From positions 14,678,857-14,742,856 of the forward strand of contig CM053331.1 in assembly GCA_028583605.1 (NCBI GenBank): a stretch of 64,000 nt of DNA. Direction: 5' to 3'. The notes beneath the pieces were generated by a model. It saw only the letters and a program-made list of their open reading frames with translations. It was not told the origin of the DNA and did no database searches. The translations under genes and the position numbers were made by a program. Every line of letters starts with the position of its first letter. Within the stretch, counting starts at the first letter, position 1. The stretch comes from Dastarcus helophoroides (lineage: Eukaryota; Arthropoda; Insecta; Coleoptera; Bothrideridae). Of the stretch, positions 37,581-49,637 are shown piece after piece.

Positions 37581-38940
37581 AGCATATTCACTTAAAATTA
37601 ATCTATTGACTAACTATTCCTAGTAATGCCAGATTTTATGGGGACAAAGTTTGACAATAATTTTTATTATGCTTAATAAACCGTATCCTTTATTTAAAGG
37701 TTTTTAAGCGAGCCTATGCATAGATGAATCCTTAATCTCTTTATTTTAATAATTGCAGAATTACCCAAAAGTGTTTTGACGTTTTATCAGCTGGCAAGTA
37801 TAGCGAGTTTTCTTTATAAGCAGAAATATGAAAATGTAGACAGAAGGGTGAAATGAAAGACAAAATGATATTCTAGACATTTTTTTTTTTTTAAATTATG
37901 TTTTGATTTAACTAAAAACCCTACAATTTTATGAACGAAATCCCTATCTTCAGTAAAAAATTAAAAAACTTTAAAATTTAAGGGAAATTAAAATATTCTA
38001 AAAAAATTGAATTTTTATTTTAAACTCTATTTTGTTCAAAAATTTTATTCATCAAACAATTTTAGCAGTAAAAGTGCAATTTTCATTTTTTGACTTTAAG
38101 CACAAAATTTTGATTCTACATTTACATGAACAATGTCAGGTGTTTAGTTTAAAGTCAAAAAAATCGATCTTGGCTTGACTTAAATGTTGAGAACAATTTC
38201 AGAAATGTCTATTTTTTTTAATTTTTAGCATCTACTCAATATTTGAATTTTCGTAAAACTTTCAATGTTAAATATAGATGTTCGGTTTACGAAATGATTT
38301 TTCTTAAATTTTACTCGATAATTCCATTTTGGTCGGAAATGTTGAATTTTTTCTTCAAATTTTGATTCAGGCTCCAAAATGTGTTTTCTACCTCGAAAGT
38401 TTCACTTTGTACTTAAAATTTATATTTTACCATAAACTTTTGAATTGTGACAATTAATTTTATAATAAATTCAAAAACCTCAGTTTAAGACGATTATAAA
38501 TCGAATTTTTAAATTAAAGAATTTAGCGATTCCAAATTTGTCGAAAAAATTCTTTTAACTTTACTATTTTAACAAAATAAATATCTAGCAATTATTTTTA
38601 TTTTCTCGAGGATTCATTATTTTAATTACCATTTTCAACTTGAAGTAGGTAATCTTTCGTAATCTTACTTTATATAAAATTTAAATCTTCCTTACATTGT
38701 GATTTTATTAGGAAATTTGTTAATTGTGCCGCCAATTTTTATTAAAATTGTGAAATTATGATTTATATCTCAGCCAAAAATTTTTATCTGTTCTTAGAAC
38801 TTTCGACTATTTTCTTATAATTTTGATTATTGTGTGCCAATTGTAGGCCCATAATATCGATATTATAGTCAGCCTTTTTCTCTTGTTTATGTTGATGTTG
38901 ACTAATTTTTTGACTGATTTTTAATTTTCTATTTTTTCTA
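37581..38940. repeat. AT-rich sequence, mostly degenerate AAATTTT repeat
   Basis: From about 37880 to 38860 the sequence shows the same recurring AAAATTTTGATT and CTCGAAAGTTTC type words as the tracts at 236-545 and 32520-34380. The first 300 bases show nothing recognisable. Confidence 0.45.
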
Positions 38941-38960
38941 GTAGTAGCAAATTAATTTCA

Positions 38961-40120
38961 GACAACAACCTTTAACTGGTGATCTTCCGTCCTATGTTAT
39001 CCATGTCTGGAACTCAGCTATGGAAAAACACGGTGAGGCTAGAATTGTGGTATTGGATACCAGAAAGGCCTGCAATGGAGTCTGTTTCCTATCGCTTTTC
39101 ACCAAATTAACCTCTTATGGTCTTCTTCCTTTTTTGCTAAACTCTGTCATTTGATATCTCGCTGGCAGATCTACTCTTCAGGTCGTCGTTAATGACATCT
39201 CATCCAAGACATTTATGATTAATGCGGGGGTGCTTCAAAGGTCTGTCCTGTCTCCTACTCTGTTTGTGTTACATATAAACAATCTTTTAGCTTTAACTTC
39301 CAATCAGACATATAGCTACACAGATGATAGTAGCCTGGTATTATTTTTTTCCGACAAATCATTATCCGTTGCTGCTTCAAGTCGGTTAATGGAACAGCAG
39401 ATACAAATAATTAATGGAGAGCTTTAAATCGTTCTGAAAAACCTAGAGTGTGGTTTTCTTAGAGAAAACATCAAGAGATAATGCAACAAATATGGCCATG
39501 GGCGATAAAATTCTTTTGATGCGAGCACTAACTTTTCTTGGAATGACCATGTTCGCACCATAGGCAAGTCCGCTTCTCAGAAGATAGGCTTTCTTTTTAG
39601 TTTTCAAAAGTGTTTCACATTTCATCAGCTGCCCACTCTATACAAAGCCCAAGTTAGGCCAACACTGCAATACTGTTCTCATGTTTGGAGTTCAGCTTCA
39701 AAGCACACGTTGGCTTTTTTGGATTTAATTCAAAAAAGAGCGATTCGCCTAATTAATGAGGAGAGTTATCTCGAAACACTGGAACACCGCCGGATGGTTG
39801 GTGACTTGCTTCTTTTCTACAAGTACTTTAATGAAAAATGCTCGCAGGAACTATTATAATTGATCCTTCTAAGAATAATGATTTTTTAGGCATGCAAGAC
39901 AGTCGAAGACAGCAAACTCCTTTGAATTCCAGCTTGACACAGTGAGAACATCTATCTAGGTAGAATCTTTGTTTCACAGAACTTCCAAGCTATGGGATTC
40001 GCTACCGAACGGAATTTTTCCAAAAAATTGCAACCTATCTTTATTTAAAAAGACGGTTCATCCTCATCTACCCTTGTTTCCGCATCCTACTCGATGTGCT
40101 CGGAAGGCATAAAAGAAGTT
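38961..40120 (+). pseudogene. Jockey/CR1-group LINE reverse transcriptase fragment
   Basis: One frame from about 38964 reads QPLTGDLPSYVIHVW, then VVLDTRKACNGV (usual LD..KAFD altered), then after one stop YLAGRSTLQVVVNDISSKTF, GVLQRSVLSPTLFVLHINNL and YSYTDDSSLVLF, where the YADD box has become YTDD. After a stop at 39425 and frameshifts, C-terminal sequence reads LPTLYKAQVRPTLQYCSHVW, AIRLINEESY and FHRTSKLWDSLPNGIFPKN, typical of the end of Jockey/CR1 ORF2. The N-terminal endonuclease is absent. The mutated catalytic-box neighbours and the frameshifts show it is long dead. Confidence 0.8.
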
Positions 40121-40447
40121 GCCCTCTGCGAGTGGATTAAACCTAAAAGAAAAAGTTTGGTTTTTGTCTCCAAATTCTTATTTTAAACTTTAAACAAATG
40201 TTCCTTTTCGATCGATAGCCAAATTTTACATCAAAAGATTGAAATTACAATTTCATATATTGAGAATGAGTAATAAATTATAGATATTAAACTTGCAATT
40301 CCTAATATCTTTTTCTTTAAATATACATATTAAAACTTTCTCGAAATTTTCAGGTCAACCTTGAAACCTAAATTTTAGAATGTCTATTTAGAAATTCTGC
40401 TTAATGCGAAAAGTCGATTTTTATTGAAAGTTCGACTATGTTCTATA
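40121..40447. other. AT-rich spacer between LINE relic and J2
   Basis: Probably the decayed 3' untranslated end of the LINE plus low-complexity AAATTTTC sequence. No feature is supported. Confidence 0.4.
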
Positions 40448-41272
40448 AAATGTGTCTCACCGGGAATCGTCGCGATCGATATCTGGCAAAGTACTCATCT
40501 AAAAATGAGTACTTATAAATTTTGCAACATAGCAAGGACAACAAAATCAACACAATTAAAATATTCGCAAAGTTATAGTATTTCCGGTTATACCGGAAAT
40601 TGACACCAACTATTTTTGCATTTTTGGATTTTATTTGATATTTTAAGGCTGCTGTGAAAAACAAACATTGCTTTCAACATTTATAGTTTTCGAAATAATT
40701 GTATTTTTATCAAAAATTTGACAGATGCAAAGTCCCACGAAAATCTTTGTATCTTTTTTAAAAAAATATATAGTGTTTCATTTGAAATCACAAAGTTTTC
40801 GCTGTTTGAATTTACTAAAATATGCAGACCTGAATTCCACACTCGGTATAATGCTTTTGAACCTGTGAAAGTTGTGCAAGATAGCCTCACATGTGTTCTA
40901 CTTACGTACCAAATATAAAATAAATATCTCGTTTCTGGAAAAATATACAAATAATGTAGTGAAACCTTGTATCTGTCAAATTTTTATAAAAATCCAATTT
41001 TTACCAAAACTATAAATTTTAGGAACAATGTTTGTTATCCAAGGTGGACATAAAATATTAAATAAAATTTAAAGATGCAAAAATATATAGGATATCTTAT
41101 TTAAAATAACGTAGTTGGTGTCAACTTCCCGTATAAGCAGAAGTATAACAACTTTGCGAATATTTTACTTATGTTGGCCTCGTCGACTTTTGCTAAGGTG
41201 TTAAATTTTCAAATTTTTTAAATGAGTACTTTGTCAGATATCTATTGCGGTGATTCCCGATGGGACACACTG
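40448..41272. mobile_element. Family J palindromic TIR element, copy J2
   Basis: Termini TGTGTCTCACCGGGAATCG and CGATGGGACACACTG match J1, with TA after the right end. It is an almost complete palindrome: arms of about 400 bp meet near 40860 with little spacer, so it lacks J1's 600-bp middle. The overlapping plus and minus frames at 40681-40950 are an effect of the palindrome. Confidence 0.8.
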
Positions 41273-41529
41273 TATAGTGGAGCTTCTAAGGGTTTTGTCG
41301 TCGGAATACAGTTATGATAAGCAGCATCCAAACAAACACGTTTTCTAATTGAGACTGCATATTTTTGAAAATATGTGATTTATATAATTAAAATCATTAA
41401 AATAAATTAAACTGGTGCATTTTAAAAACATTATTTTGTTTAGAGTTAAAAAATATGAGGAAAAACGCATTTTACTAAAATAAATGAAGAGAATTTGAAT
41501 GTTCTTTATTTGAAATAAAATATCTTCCA

Positions 41530-42025
41530 AAATATAAGAATTAACCACACAGATGTCTATGTTAAAGCAAAGCTTAGCTATTAGTTAACAAAAATAAGAA
41601 ATTATGTACAGGATATATAACTACAAACGCTTTTTAAATAAAATTACATTACTTTTAAGAAAATTATGTTCTGAAATAATTTGCACTAAAAGCAAAATCA
41701 TTTGGGTGTTTCCCGCCTTTCAAGCGAGCTTGAAATCTAGGCTTAATTTTCTGAATATCTCGAAAAGTATTAACCGCAGACCCCTAATATTTAACATCAT
41801 TTCTATCAGCATTTTATAAGAAATTTAAATGTGTAACAATATATAGGGTATTCTATTTAAAAAAAGAGAGCTTTAGTGCACCACTCTGTACATGTTCATC
41901 CTGTATAATAAAAAATAATTTGAAAATATGCTCCTTATGCTACTGTATACTTGTACTAAAAATATTTTTGTTAGCGAAGAATCTGTAAAAGCTACAGGGC
42001 TTTACCCTGTTAGCGACTCACCGTG
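41530..42025. mobile_element. Family A element, truncated inverted copy A3
   Basis: It ends at CGACTCACCGTG with TA following. It reads backwards through TTTTTGTTAGCGAAGAATC, TGCACCACTCTGTACATG and GGGTGTTTCCCGCCTTTCAA, all shared with A1 and A2. It carries none of the J, I or B insertions, so it is an empty-site reference for each of them. Confidence 0.75.
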
Positions 42026-42029
42026 TAAA

Positions 42030-42157
42030 ATTAGTACAATAAAATAAAAATAATTTAAAATGTGCTTCCTATAGATGTACGTCACTGGACAAAATTTTAT
42101 TTTGATATCTTGTCAGGCTTAAGAGCTATCCTCTGTCCAGATACTAATGACGGATCC
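42030..42157. mobile_element. Family N terminal fragment N3
   Basis: Matches the right end of N1 (51294-51963): GATGTACGTCACTGG, then CAGGCTTAAGAGCTATCCTC and GTCCAGATACTAATGACGG, followed by TGTA. It directly abuts A3, so the rest was lost or replaced. Confidence 0.65.
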
Positions 42158-43734
42158 TGTAGAATAAGCAGGTTGTACTTGGAGCCATAAAAAAAAATCC
42201 CCTTGTAAAGGTAGAATTACGGATCATATTGGGCAAACAAATATAAAAAATACTTAATGCAAAAGTGGTGATAAGTTGTAGAACCCGCAGGCAGTCATTA
42301 TTCATAAAGCATATATGAGACCTCAGCTATGTACGAGATCCTATTCAAGGAGATATTAGACAAGCTCAATAATTCAAAAGATGCGGAAATATGAAGTCTA
42401 AGGATCAAAAGAAGTTACTTCTTTTTTATACTTTTTTATGTCAACCATAAGCAGCAAAATTTATACGAAACATATCATTTTTAACATCCAGCGAGGTCTT
42501 TTAAATTTTCTATCTTGGCTCTTGGTTTAGTAAAAGCATATTGATATATTTTATTTTGTTCCTACCTTATTAGACGGATTAGTGTGTGTAAGATCTTCGA
42601 GTTGGAAGGGCCTGTTTTAATTTAGCAATGAGAAAATTTTTAGCAGCTTATTTTTGCAGTATTTATCAATATAAAAATTACTCATAAATATACGCGCCCT
42701 AGTAAAATCAAAAAATAATTTTTGAATATGAAATGAGATAACGGAAAAGCACTTGGAGCTAACACAACAGTGGAGCTAATACTGACACTTTTGAACGAAT
42801 ATGCAAAGAGGAAAAATAATTTCGCATGTTTGCGTTATTGTGTAAAAGACAAAACCATGCGCGTGTCCTCCAGGATTAATACACTGTATACTTTGTTTTT
42901 ACAAATAGGCTGCAAACTGTAATTGGTTAATGGTTCCAAAGTGATTTTACCGAACAAATCTCCTGAAGAAATTTCATATTTAATAAGCCTGTCTTTGTAT
43001 AAATCATATTTTATATTACCATTAGGCATGGCTAATGAACAGAAATAAATTGAATAAATGATTTAATTCATATCACATTGTGCGAATGAAACTAAAAACG
43101 AGTGTTAATGATGCTTACAAAGAATACTAATAAACTAGAAAAATTGTAATCATTTTACCTCCTCGCTGAAAAAGTGGAGTAGGAAATTACTAAATTAAGG
43201 CGAGTTCAATATTTCAATGTCTTTTATAAACGACGCTCAAAGATAAAGCTGCTCATTAGCCGTCCCTAATCACTTTTTCTTTTCAACAACTGATTGGGCA
43301 TAAATCTTAAGAGTAATTGAGCAACCAACATTTAAACAAGTGGTGGTAGACAAACGGTGAAGGATGCCTACCATCTCTAATCTATTGTTTTTGAAGTTCC
43401 ACCATTCGTCCATTTGCTCCCGTTTTATTGCATTTATCTCCAGATCTGCGATGTACAAACTGGGACATACTGAAAATTGATTGTAAGTTGCTCAGTAGAA
43501 AATATATGAAAAACAACTAACTCTGTCTGAAATAAATTACAATCTTTATGTTTCGTAATTTAGTAGCTTATATGTCTTACAGATACGTCGTGAATCTGGT
43601 CAGTTGCCATATTTTATAAAATCTAAAGAATCGGAGCGGCAAAATATATTCGAAAAATGATAATTTCTTACTACTTGAAAGACTATTTTGAAGGTTACTT
43701 TTCAGCTGAATTCAACTTTTGTTATTGATTGCCT
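42158..43734. other. Non-coding sequence with two unexplained minus-strand frames
   Basis: Frames of 64 and 62 codons on the minus strand (42835-43029 and 43270-43458) have more balanced amino-acid content than most in the window. The first follows a plausible splice acceptor (a pyrimidine-rich run then TTAG just above 43030). Exon status cannot be shown here. No terminal repeats were found. Confidence 0.35.
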
Positions 43735-44100
43735 GTAGGGTTCGCCATTAGTGTGTGGACGGAGGATAGCTCCTAAGCCTGAAAACATATCAAAATGCAA
43801 TTTTGTGCAATGGCGTACATCTATAGGAAGCACATTTTAAAATTATTTTCATTTTATTGTACCAATCAAAGACAGAGTGTTAATATAAACATTTTATAAA
43901 TAGAACATGCTGTATAGTTTTAAATATTTGGATAGTCCTATAAAAATGCAGTAAAAAACTATAGAATTTATGGGGATTTGATGGGTCGTTTTCCTAATAG
44001 AGGATCATAAATCCGTTGATAGAACTCCAATGCAGTCATTTGTAAACACTCAGTATGATGTATTTGTTTGGAATAAAGTTGCTTTTTCTTTTGGCTCCAC
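43735..44100. mobile_element. Family N TIR element, partial copy N2
   Basis: The left end GGGTTCGCCATTAGTGTGTG continues GGAGGATAGCTCCTAAGCCT as in N1. The inner part (TGGGTCGTTTTCCTAATAG, TCCAATGCAGTCATTTGTAA) is inverted relative to N1's interior. The far terminus is not seen. Confidence 0.6.
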
Positions 44101-45930
44101 CCACTTCACAAAAATACGACCATGGAAAAGTTTCTGATGAGTAAAATAGGAAAAAACTGCCACCCATTATATTGCTTCCACTAAAATTCTACAAAAAATA
44201 AGCCTTAACAGTGTAAGCATATGGTTTAAAACGATCGGGGTTATAATTAAAAATTGTTTTTTCTAAACAATTTTGACAGCTTATAACTGGGAGACTAAAA
44301 ACTTTTTATAAGCTTTTTTTTCGTAAATCCCATTTATTTATTGTCCTGAATCTACTTTCAAGCGTTGTCGGTGAAATTTGCGAATACCCCGTAATTAACG
44401 ATTTTAGCATTTTTGGGGTTCAGGACACACTTCGTTTTTGGGAGTTCGGAAAATATTTTATTTTGAAGAAAATATGCATTTTAGGTCAGTTTATGCAAGT
44501 TTCAGCGAGCATAAAGCTGTATCAAAGTTATTAATATCTTCTATAAAAATTGTTTATTTATACGTGAGATGTGATAAATTAATTGAAAATATATTTTTAT
44601 CATGCAAAATTGTATTAACGCATTTGGTTCGCAAGTTGGAAGTGAATAGGGCTATTTTAGGATCCAATATTTGTATGAAAGGTAAATGCGTGTGGTGAGA
44701 GCGGAATAAATTTCGATTTCTCCAAATTTTTACTTAATCTACATTTATTGGCAATCTAAAAGGGACGCGGTTGGAATAACGAACATATGACGGCATACTA
44801 ACTTATCATCCCAAGCATCACCAAAATGATTTTTATGTTCACACCAAATAACGCAAAAGGGAGCATTACACCGTTTCTGTGAGCTTTAGATCTTGTAAAT
44901 TCTCTCTATTTGGAGGCAGTTTATTTTCATTTTAGAACTTATACTTTAGGGGAAAGCGTTTGATTTCCATGATTGTTTGTTTTTCTTGCCGCTCTTTTTC
45001 AGTCTATGGTATATCGTTAGAGTATAGACTTATAAATAGTCCTTTCACATTAAAATGTTTACAATGTAAAAAAGAAAATAATAATATTGAATTAAAATTA
45101 AACTATTGCCCTCTCTTTACTTAGGGTCAGAGTGTTAGAAATATGACCTGCAATTCAAAATATTACAATAAAATTTCTCTGGAGTTTAAATTGGATGCAG
45201 AAATGTTATTTTTATTTTGTTATGGAAAGTAGCAGCAAAATATTAAACGGCGAAACAACTTTTTCGACCTTTTTTTCGGTTTTTTAGTGACACTTTTAGC
45301 GCACTTCCTGACATTGCTAATCCAAAAAAGTTAGATATTAGTGCGAATATTTTAAATCTTTTAGGGGCCTAGATTAGCAAAACAACATTATTAGGAGACA
45401 AACATTCGAATTTATTTTTACAGTTTTGGTGCAAGCATTTCAGTAAAAAAATGTAAAGCTTTATATAAGTATTACCCATTTGGTCAACTCTCGTAATCAT
45501 ATTCAATTTTAATCCTACCAAATATTTTACACACAAGTAACCTTAACAAAATACTTAAATTTTTAAAAATACAAATTGTACTATAAATTATTATCAAAGC
45601 AAAATGTGAATGTGGTGTCAAATATTATTAGCATTCACTTAGATATGTTTGCTTACTGCTCAAAGATGTCACTCATTAAATTAGTATGATTTACTGGGAG
45701 CCCATATTAGACGCAGGACCCGTATTCGGACTTTTTCATCTACTTATTTATAACCCAGGGTCAAAACCTAAATTTAACGAAATAACGACGACTAAAATAA
45801 AATGTTACAAGCTTGAGAACTGTAAGTAATTTCTTTGTAAAAAATGTCTAGTTTAAAGTCGACATTATACATTAAATTGGAATGAGGCAATAAATGATTC
45901 AATTTTTTTTTCAAAATTTTAAAATAAAAT

Positions 45931-45933
<3 letters not shown>
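44101..45933. other. Unassigned non-coding sequence
   Basis: No family motif is seen. The 86-codon frame at 44438-44698 (plus) is not recognised and lies in ordinary AT-rich DNA. Confidence 0.45.

Positions 45934-45980
<47 letters not shown>
45934..45980. repeat. (TA)n microsatellite, left flank of M
   Basis: 47 bases of AT/TA repeat ending exactly at the first base of element M. Together with 51226-51293 it represents one microsatellite split by the insertion. Confidence 0.95.
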
Positions 45981-45983
<3 letters not shown>

Positions 45984-47739
45984 GGATGTTACAAAAGTCC
46001 GGGCCGCTACTTCAGGAGCATATTCTACACATTAAAATATGAAAAATGTTGAAATACATTTTTTTCTTTAAATTGCCTCCTAACGGAGATATGACCATTT
46101 AAAGATGGCGCCCCTAAAGTGGTTTTTTTACTACAAAAAGTTAACGGTTAGTAGCAAAGTCATGAAATTGGGCAAGCAGTTAATGAATTAGATTAGGCAT
46201 ATTCTCATGTAACATATTTTTTAAATAAGCAGTAGCGTGGTGTGTAGGGGGTTGCCCGCGATTATTTTTTGCCGTAACTTTTTTGTATTGCAATATTTCG
46301 ACACAAAAGTGCCATAATCGTAAAAATCAACATTTTTCATACAAAAAAGGTACTCTTTCTCAAAGTCGCTAAAAGTAACCGTTTCCGAGAAAAAAGCGTT
46401 TAAATAATCCTATCCCGTCTTCGAAATTCTAACTAATTTGTATAAGAAAAAATAAGTTGGTCATGCAAACTGGGGCCTGTAACACAAACCTTACAAGTCC
46501 TACAATTGTAAGAAATTATTCTACACTTGTAGTTATTCCTTAACACAACGCAACTTGTTAATACCAATGCGGCGCCAGTAATTACGGAAAAAATATCACA
46601 CATATAAGGAGATTTTGCAGCACAAAGCTAGCACTTCTTCTACTTTTATGTTACAGCATACATTTAAAAGTGTAGATTTATCTATTTTAGAGTTCTTTTT
46701 CTCCAAAACGGCTCTAACGCTTTGAAAGTACAATTTAGGCAGGTGCCATTCCATTTGGGATTACTAATTTTTGGAGACATCTCGATTCTTTAGATAGGGC
46801 CGTCGTCGTGTATCGTATTTATTGTTAAATATAGTTTAGAAATTATTATGGCTAGATATGTATGAATCAGTATAAATACCGTTTAATATTTAAGCAATGT
46901 GAATACGACGAATAAATCATTTCAAAGCAAAAAACAATTTTGCCAAAATTGTTAACGGCTCTCCTTCTGATAAACAAAATCGCTATCTTGATAGACTAGG
47001 CACGAAATAAATAATATTTTACTTATTTTGTGGCCTAATGATATTAATGGGCATTTGCTTTTATAAAAATAAAGAACTCAGAGCTTTCCAATGCTCTCAA
47101 CGTGCTTCTGCTGCATTGTTTTCTTATAGATTAGCTCATACATTTGTATCATATTACCTATACGTACAAGTCCTACATAATTCAGTAACACAACGCAATT
47201 CGCTACAATTGTAGAAACTCCGCGATTCTTTACATATGTAGCCTACACATGAAACAAGTTATATCATCGGGAAAGCGAGCTTCGCTGACTGATTTATTTT
47301 TCTTCTTTAGAGAAAATAAATGTTTATTCAGAAAATCATGTCTAGATATTAAACAATTATTACTATTTTATTATTTCCAGAAAAACGATTTAGGTATCAT
47401 TTTCGTGATCAAATTTAATCAAAATGTGAGTAATATTTTTTATTATCCTTAATTATTAGTAAGGTTTATACTTTTATAATACTACAATAAATGATTTCAG
47501 TTAGGTTTTCAAATTTTTTTTTTAATCTTTTCAATTCAGGATCGAAAGATCGCAGTATCGGATTTAGATTTTGCTTAGGAGTAATAATGTTATTTATATC
47601 AAGCAAAATTTATTGGTCGCAAACGAGACTGATGTTTACGCTAATGGTTTCGGGCTGCAAAATCAGACAGGCGATTACGGCGCAAATTAGTTATGTCCAT
47701 AAATATGCGTGCACAGGATAAACTTTTTTAAACAGTGTA

Positions 47740-48135
47740 AAAAAAAGTTTTTTTTTATATATTTCAATTTTTAATTTATAAGTATTTCTTCCTCGTTGTT
47801 CCCTTTCGATTTATGTACTGCTGACGAGCTCAAATGAGGGCGAAACATCGAGGTCCAGTGCTACTAACTTTTTTTATATTTTTATATTTCCATAATTTAT
47901 AAAACAATTTTTTTTTCATATCTAAGTTTGGTCTTCTATATTTTATTTTTTTCCTATTCTATGTAAAATAAACTAACCAATTTTTGTCAACTGACATGAG
48001 GTGACGTTTTAAATAAATTTAACTATTACGTAGTCATATTTCAAATAATGTTTTAGAATATTGTCAATATTCACTAATACAAATTTAAATATTTTCAAAC
48101 TGTCGCAGAAATGTTAAATAAAATTAAAAAACGTG
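47740..48135 (+). mobile_element. Ribozyme-bearing element fragment B4
   Basis: Collinear with the right arm of B2 (about 63480-63882): GTTCCCTTTCGATTTATG, the hammerhead, TTCCTATTCTATGTAAAATA and CAAACTG..GCAGAAATGTTA. It is a single arm with no inverted partner and lies inside L. It is much more diverged than B2's arms are from each other. Confidence 0.65.
47815..47861 (+). ncRNA. Hammerhead ribozyme, slightly eroded (B4)
   Basis: Helix I GUACUG (47815-47820) with CAGUGC (47856-47861) includes one G-U pair. Core CUGACGA 47821-47827. Helix II GCUC (47828-47831) with GGGC (47838-47841) includes one U-G pair. GAAA 47842-47845. Helix III CAUCGAGG has lost one pair relative to B2. Cleavage-site C is 47855. 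Confidence 0.7.
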
Positions 48136-48420
48136 TTTATGAATTGAGTTCCTGTTTTGAAAAAAAGCAGTAGCGTACCATTTATTTTGTTAAAAATGGC
48201 CGTGCTAGTGCGGAGCCACTGATGGAAGTAGAACATATATTTTCCTTGCGAAAAGTATTTCTTTATGCCTAGTAAAAAAATTCTGAATATTCCGATAATT
48301 TGAGTTTAGGCAAGTTACGTATGTATTGCCCAATGTTTGTAATCTCACGCTAACCTTTTCTTGCCTCTAATCAAACATACAAACATATTATTAAAAAGCT
48401 GTTTCAAAGATCAAAAAAAC

Positions 48421-48465
48421 CGTTCCTGACGAAGCATCCTACGATAGAGGTCGAAACGTCAATCA
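48421..48465 (+). ncRNA. Degraded hammerhead-like motif
   Basis: Core CUGACGA (48426-48432) and GAAACGUC (48453-48460) are intact and spaced as in B1. Helix II (GCAUCC...GAGGUC) pairs poorly and helix I (GUUC/AAUC) is nearly lost. It is likely a dead relic of a separate ribozyme element. Confidence 0.4.
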
Positions 48466-48599
48466 CTTTATATTGTTTTCCAATAAATCTTGCGCGAAAA
48501 AACAAATGTTTTAATCAGTTAATTGCAAAAAATATATAATATCCTTAAAAAATGCTGATTTCGAATGTTTATCAAAATGATATCCATTTATATCGTCTT

Positions 48600-48820
48600 T
48601 CAGGCCCAAAAAACTGCTAGTTGTCAAGTTTTATTGAAATCAACAATGCCGTTTGGGAGATAAAATAATTATGCCTTAAGGATCAAGATGGCCCTGAAAA
48701 ATAGTGAACCCAAATTTTTACCAAAAAGCCAAGTGCCTATATTATCTTTTTAAAGCAAAAATAACCCATATACTAAATTTCATTGAAATCTTTAAAGCCG
48801 TTTTGGAGAAAAGTACTATT
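48600..48820. repeat. Degenerate AAATTTCATTGAAATC..GCCGTTT array, two units
   Basis: Two units about 150 bp apart share the order AAGTTTTATTGAAATC or AAATTTCATTGAAATC, then GCCGTTTTGG or GCCGTTTGGGAGATAAAA. The same array, with four or five units, follows the ribozyme at 52219-52257. Confidence 0.65.
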
Positions 48821-49637
48821 TACCTAAGGTTGAAGACTTGTAAAACATTACCTACACTTGTAGAATATACTGCAAAATATGCGTACAAGTGAAGGCGTTG
48901 TGTTACAGAATCCGTTTACATATGTGATATTTCTTCTGTAATTACTGACGCCGCACATGTAATTACAAGTTGGGTGGTGTTACAGAATGAATACAAGTAT
49001 AGATAATTTCCTAGAGTTTTGTAGGATTTGTACAATCTACATTACGTTCCGCAGCTCCTCCGATGATTTTGGGATATTTTGTACAAATATCATTAATTCA
49101 AGCAAAGTAAACATGACGAATAATTTCAAACTTCGAAACAAAAAACGAACTTATTGTTAGTGAAGGTGTCAGTGACTCTCCTTGTGATAAATAAAATCGT
49201 TGCATTTGACTCTCTAGAATAATAGACATTTGTTTTTGTAGTTTTATAGTACAAAAATAAAGAACTGAGGGTTCCCAATATTTTTGCCAGCACATACGTG
49301 CATGGATGGTATTGTTTTCTTTATCACATATTTGTTTCCTATCATATTACGAGACAAGGTTCATGGAATTTCTACAAGCGTAGCAATTTGCGTTGTGTTA
49401 ACCGAATTATGTAGGAATTGTAGGTACAGGCAAATTGCTTGTAACTTGTAGACTTGTTACAATTGTAAGTTTGTGTTACAGGCCCCTGATCGTAAAGAAA
49501 ACAATTGTACTTGACAATATCTGCCAGAGGTTGACGTTGTGTCACTGATAAAATTTGGTCGTAAGCTGTAAACTTTAGCAGTTTTTGTTGTCAATAGTAA
49601 GTGTAGTAGTTTTTTAACTTTTCATTATTTTGATAAA

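Larger units (their letters stand above)
46472..49486. mobile_element. TIR element L (GGGGCCTGTAACAC ends) nested in M
   Basis: Termini GGGGCCTGTAACACAAAC and exact inverse; the first 18 bases match, with further ACAATTGTAA-type words just inside. Two internal blocks, about 46900-47240 and 49090-49400, are diverged direct copies (shared AAAATAAAGAACT, TGTTTTCTT). ACAACGCAA/TTGCGTTGTGTTA words recur near 46549, 47190, 48893 and 49393. No transposase was found. GGGCC ends suggest a Harbinger-like affinity, but the flanks (ACT left, TGA right) give no clear duplication. Ribozyme fragments at 47740-48135 and 48421-48465 lie within it. Confidence 0.7.

Noticed and set aside
40681..40950. Overlapping plus and minus frames in J2, and the similar frames at 1026 and 61264
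   Set aside because: They lie in the palindromic arms of family J and mirror one another; no codon constraint is evident.
44137..44165. CTGATGAGT followed by an A-rich stretch
   Set aside because: No helix II, no GAAA at the right distance and no helix I.
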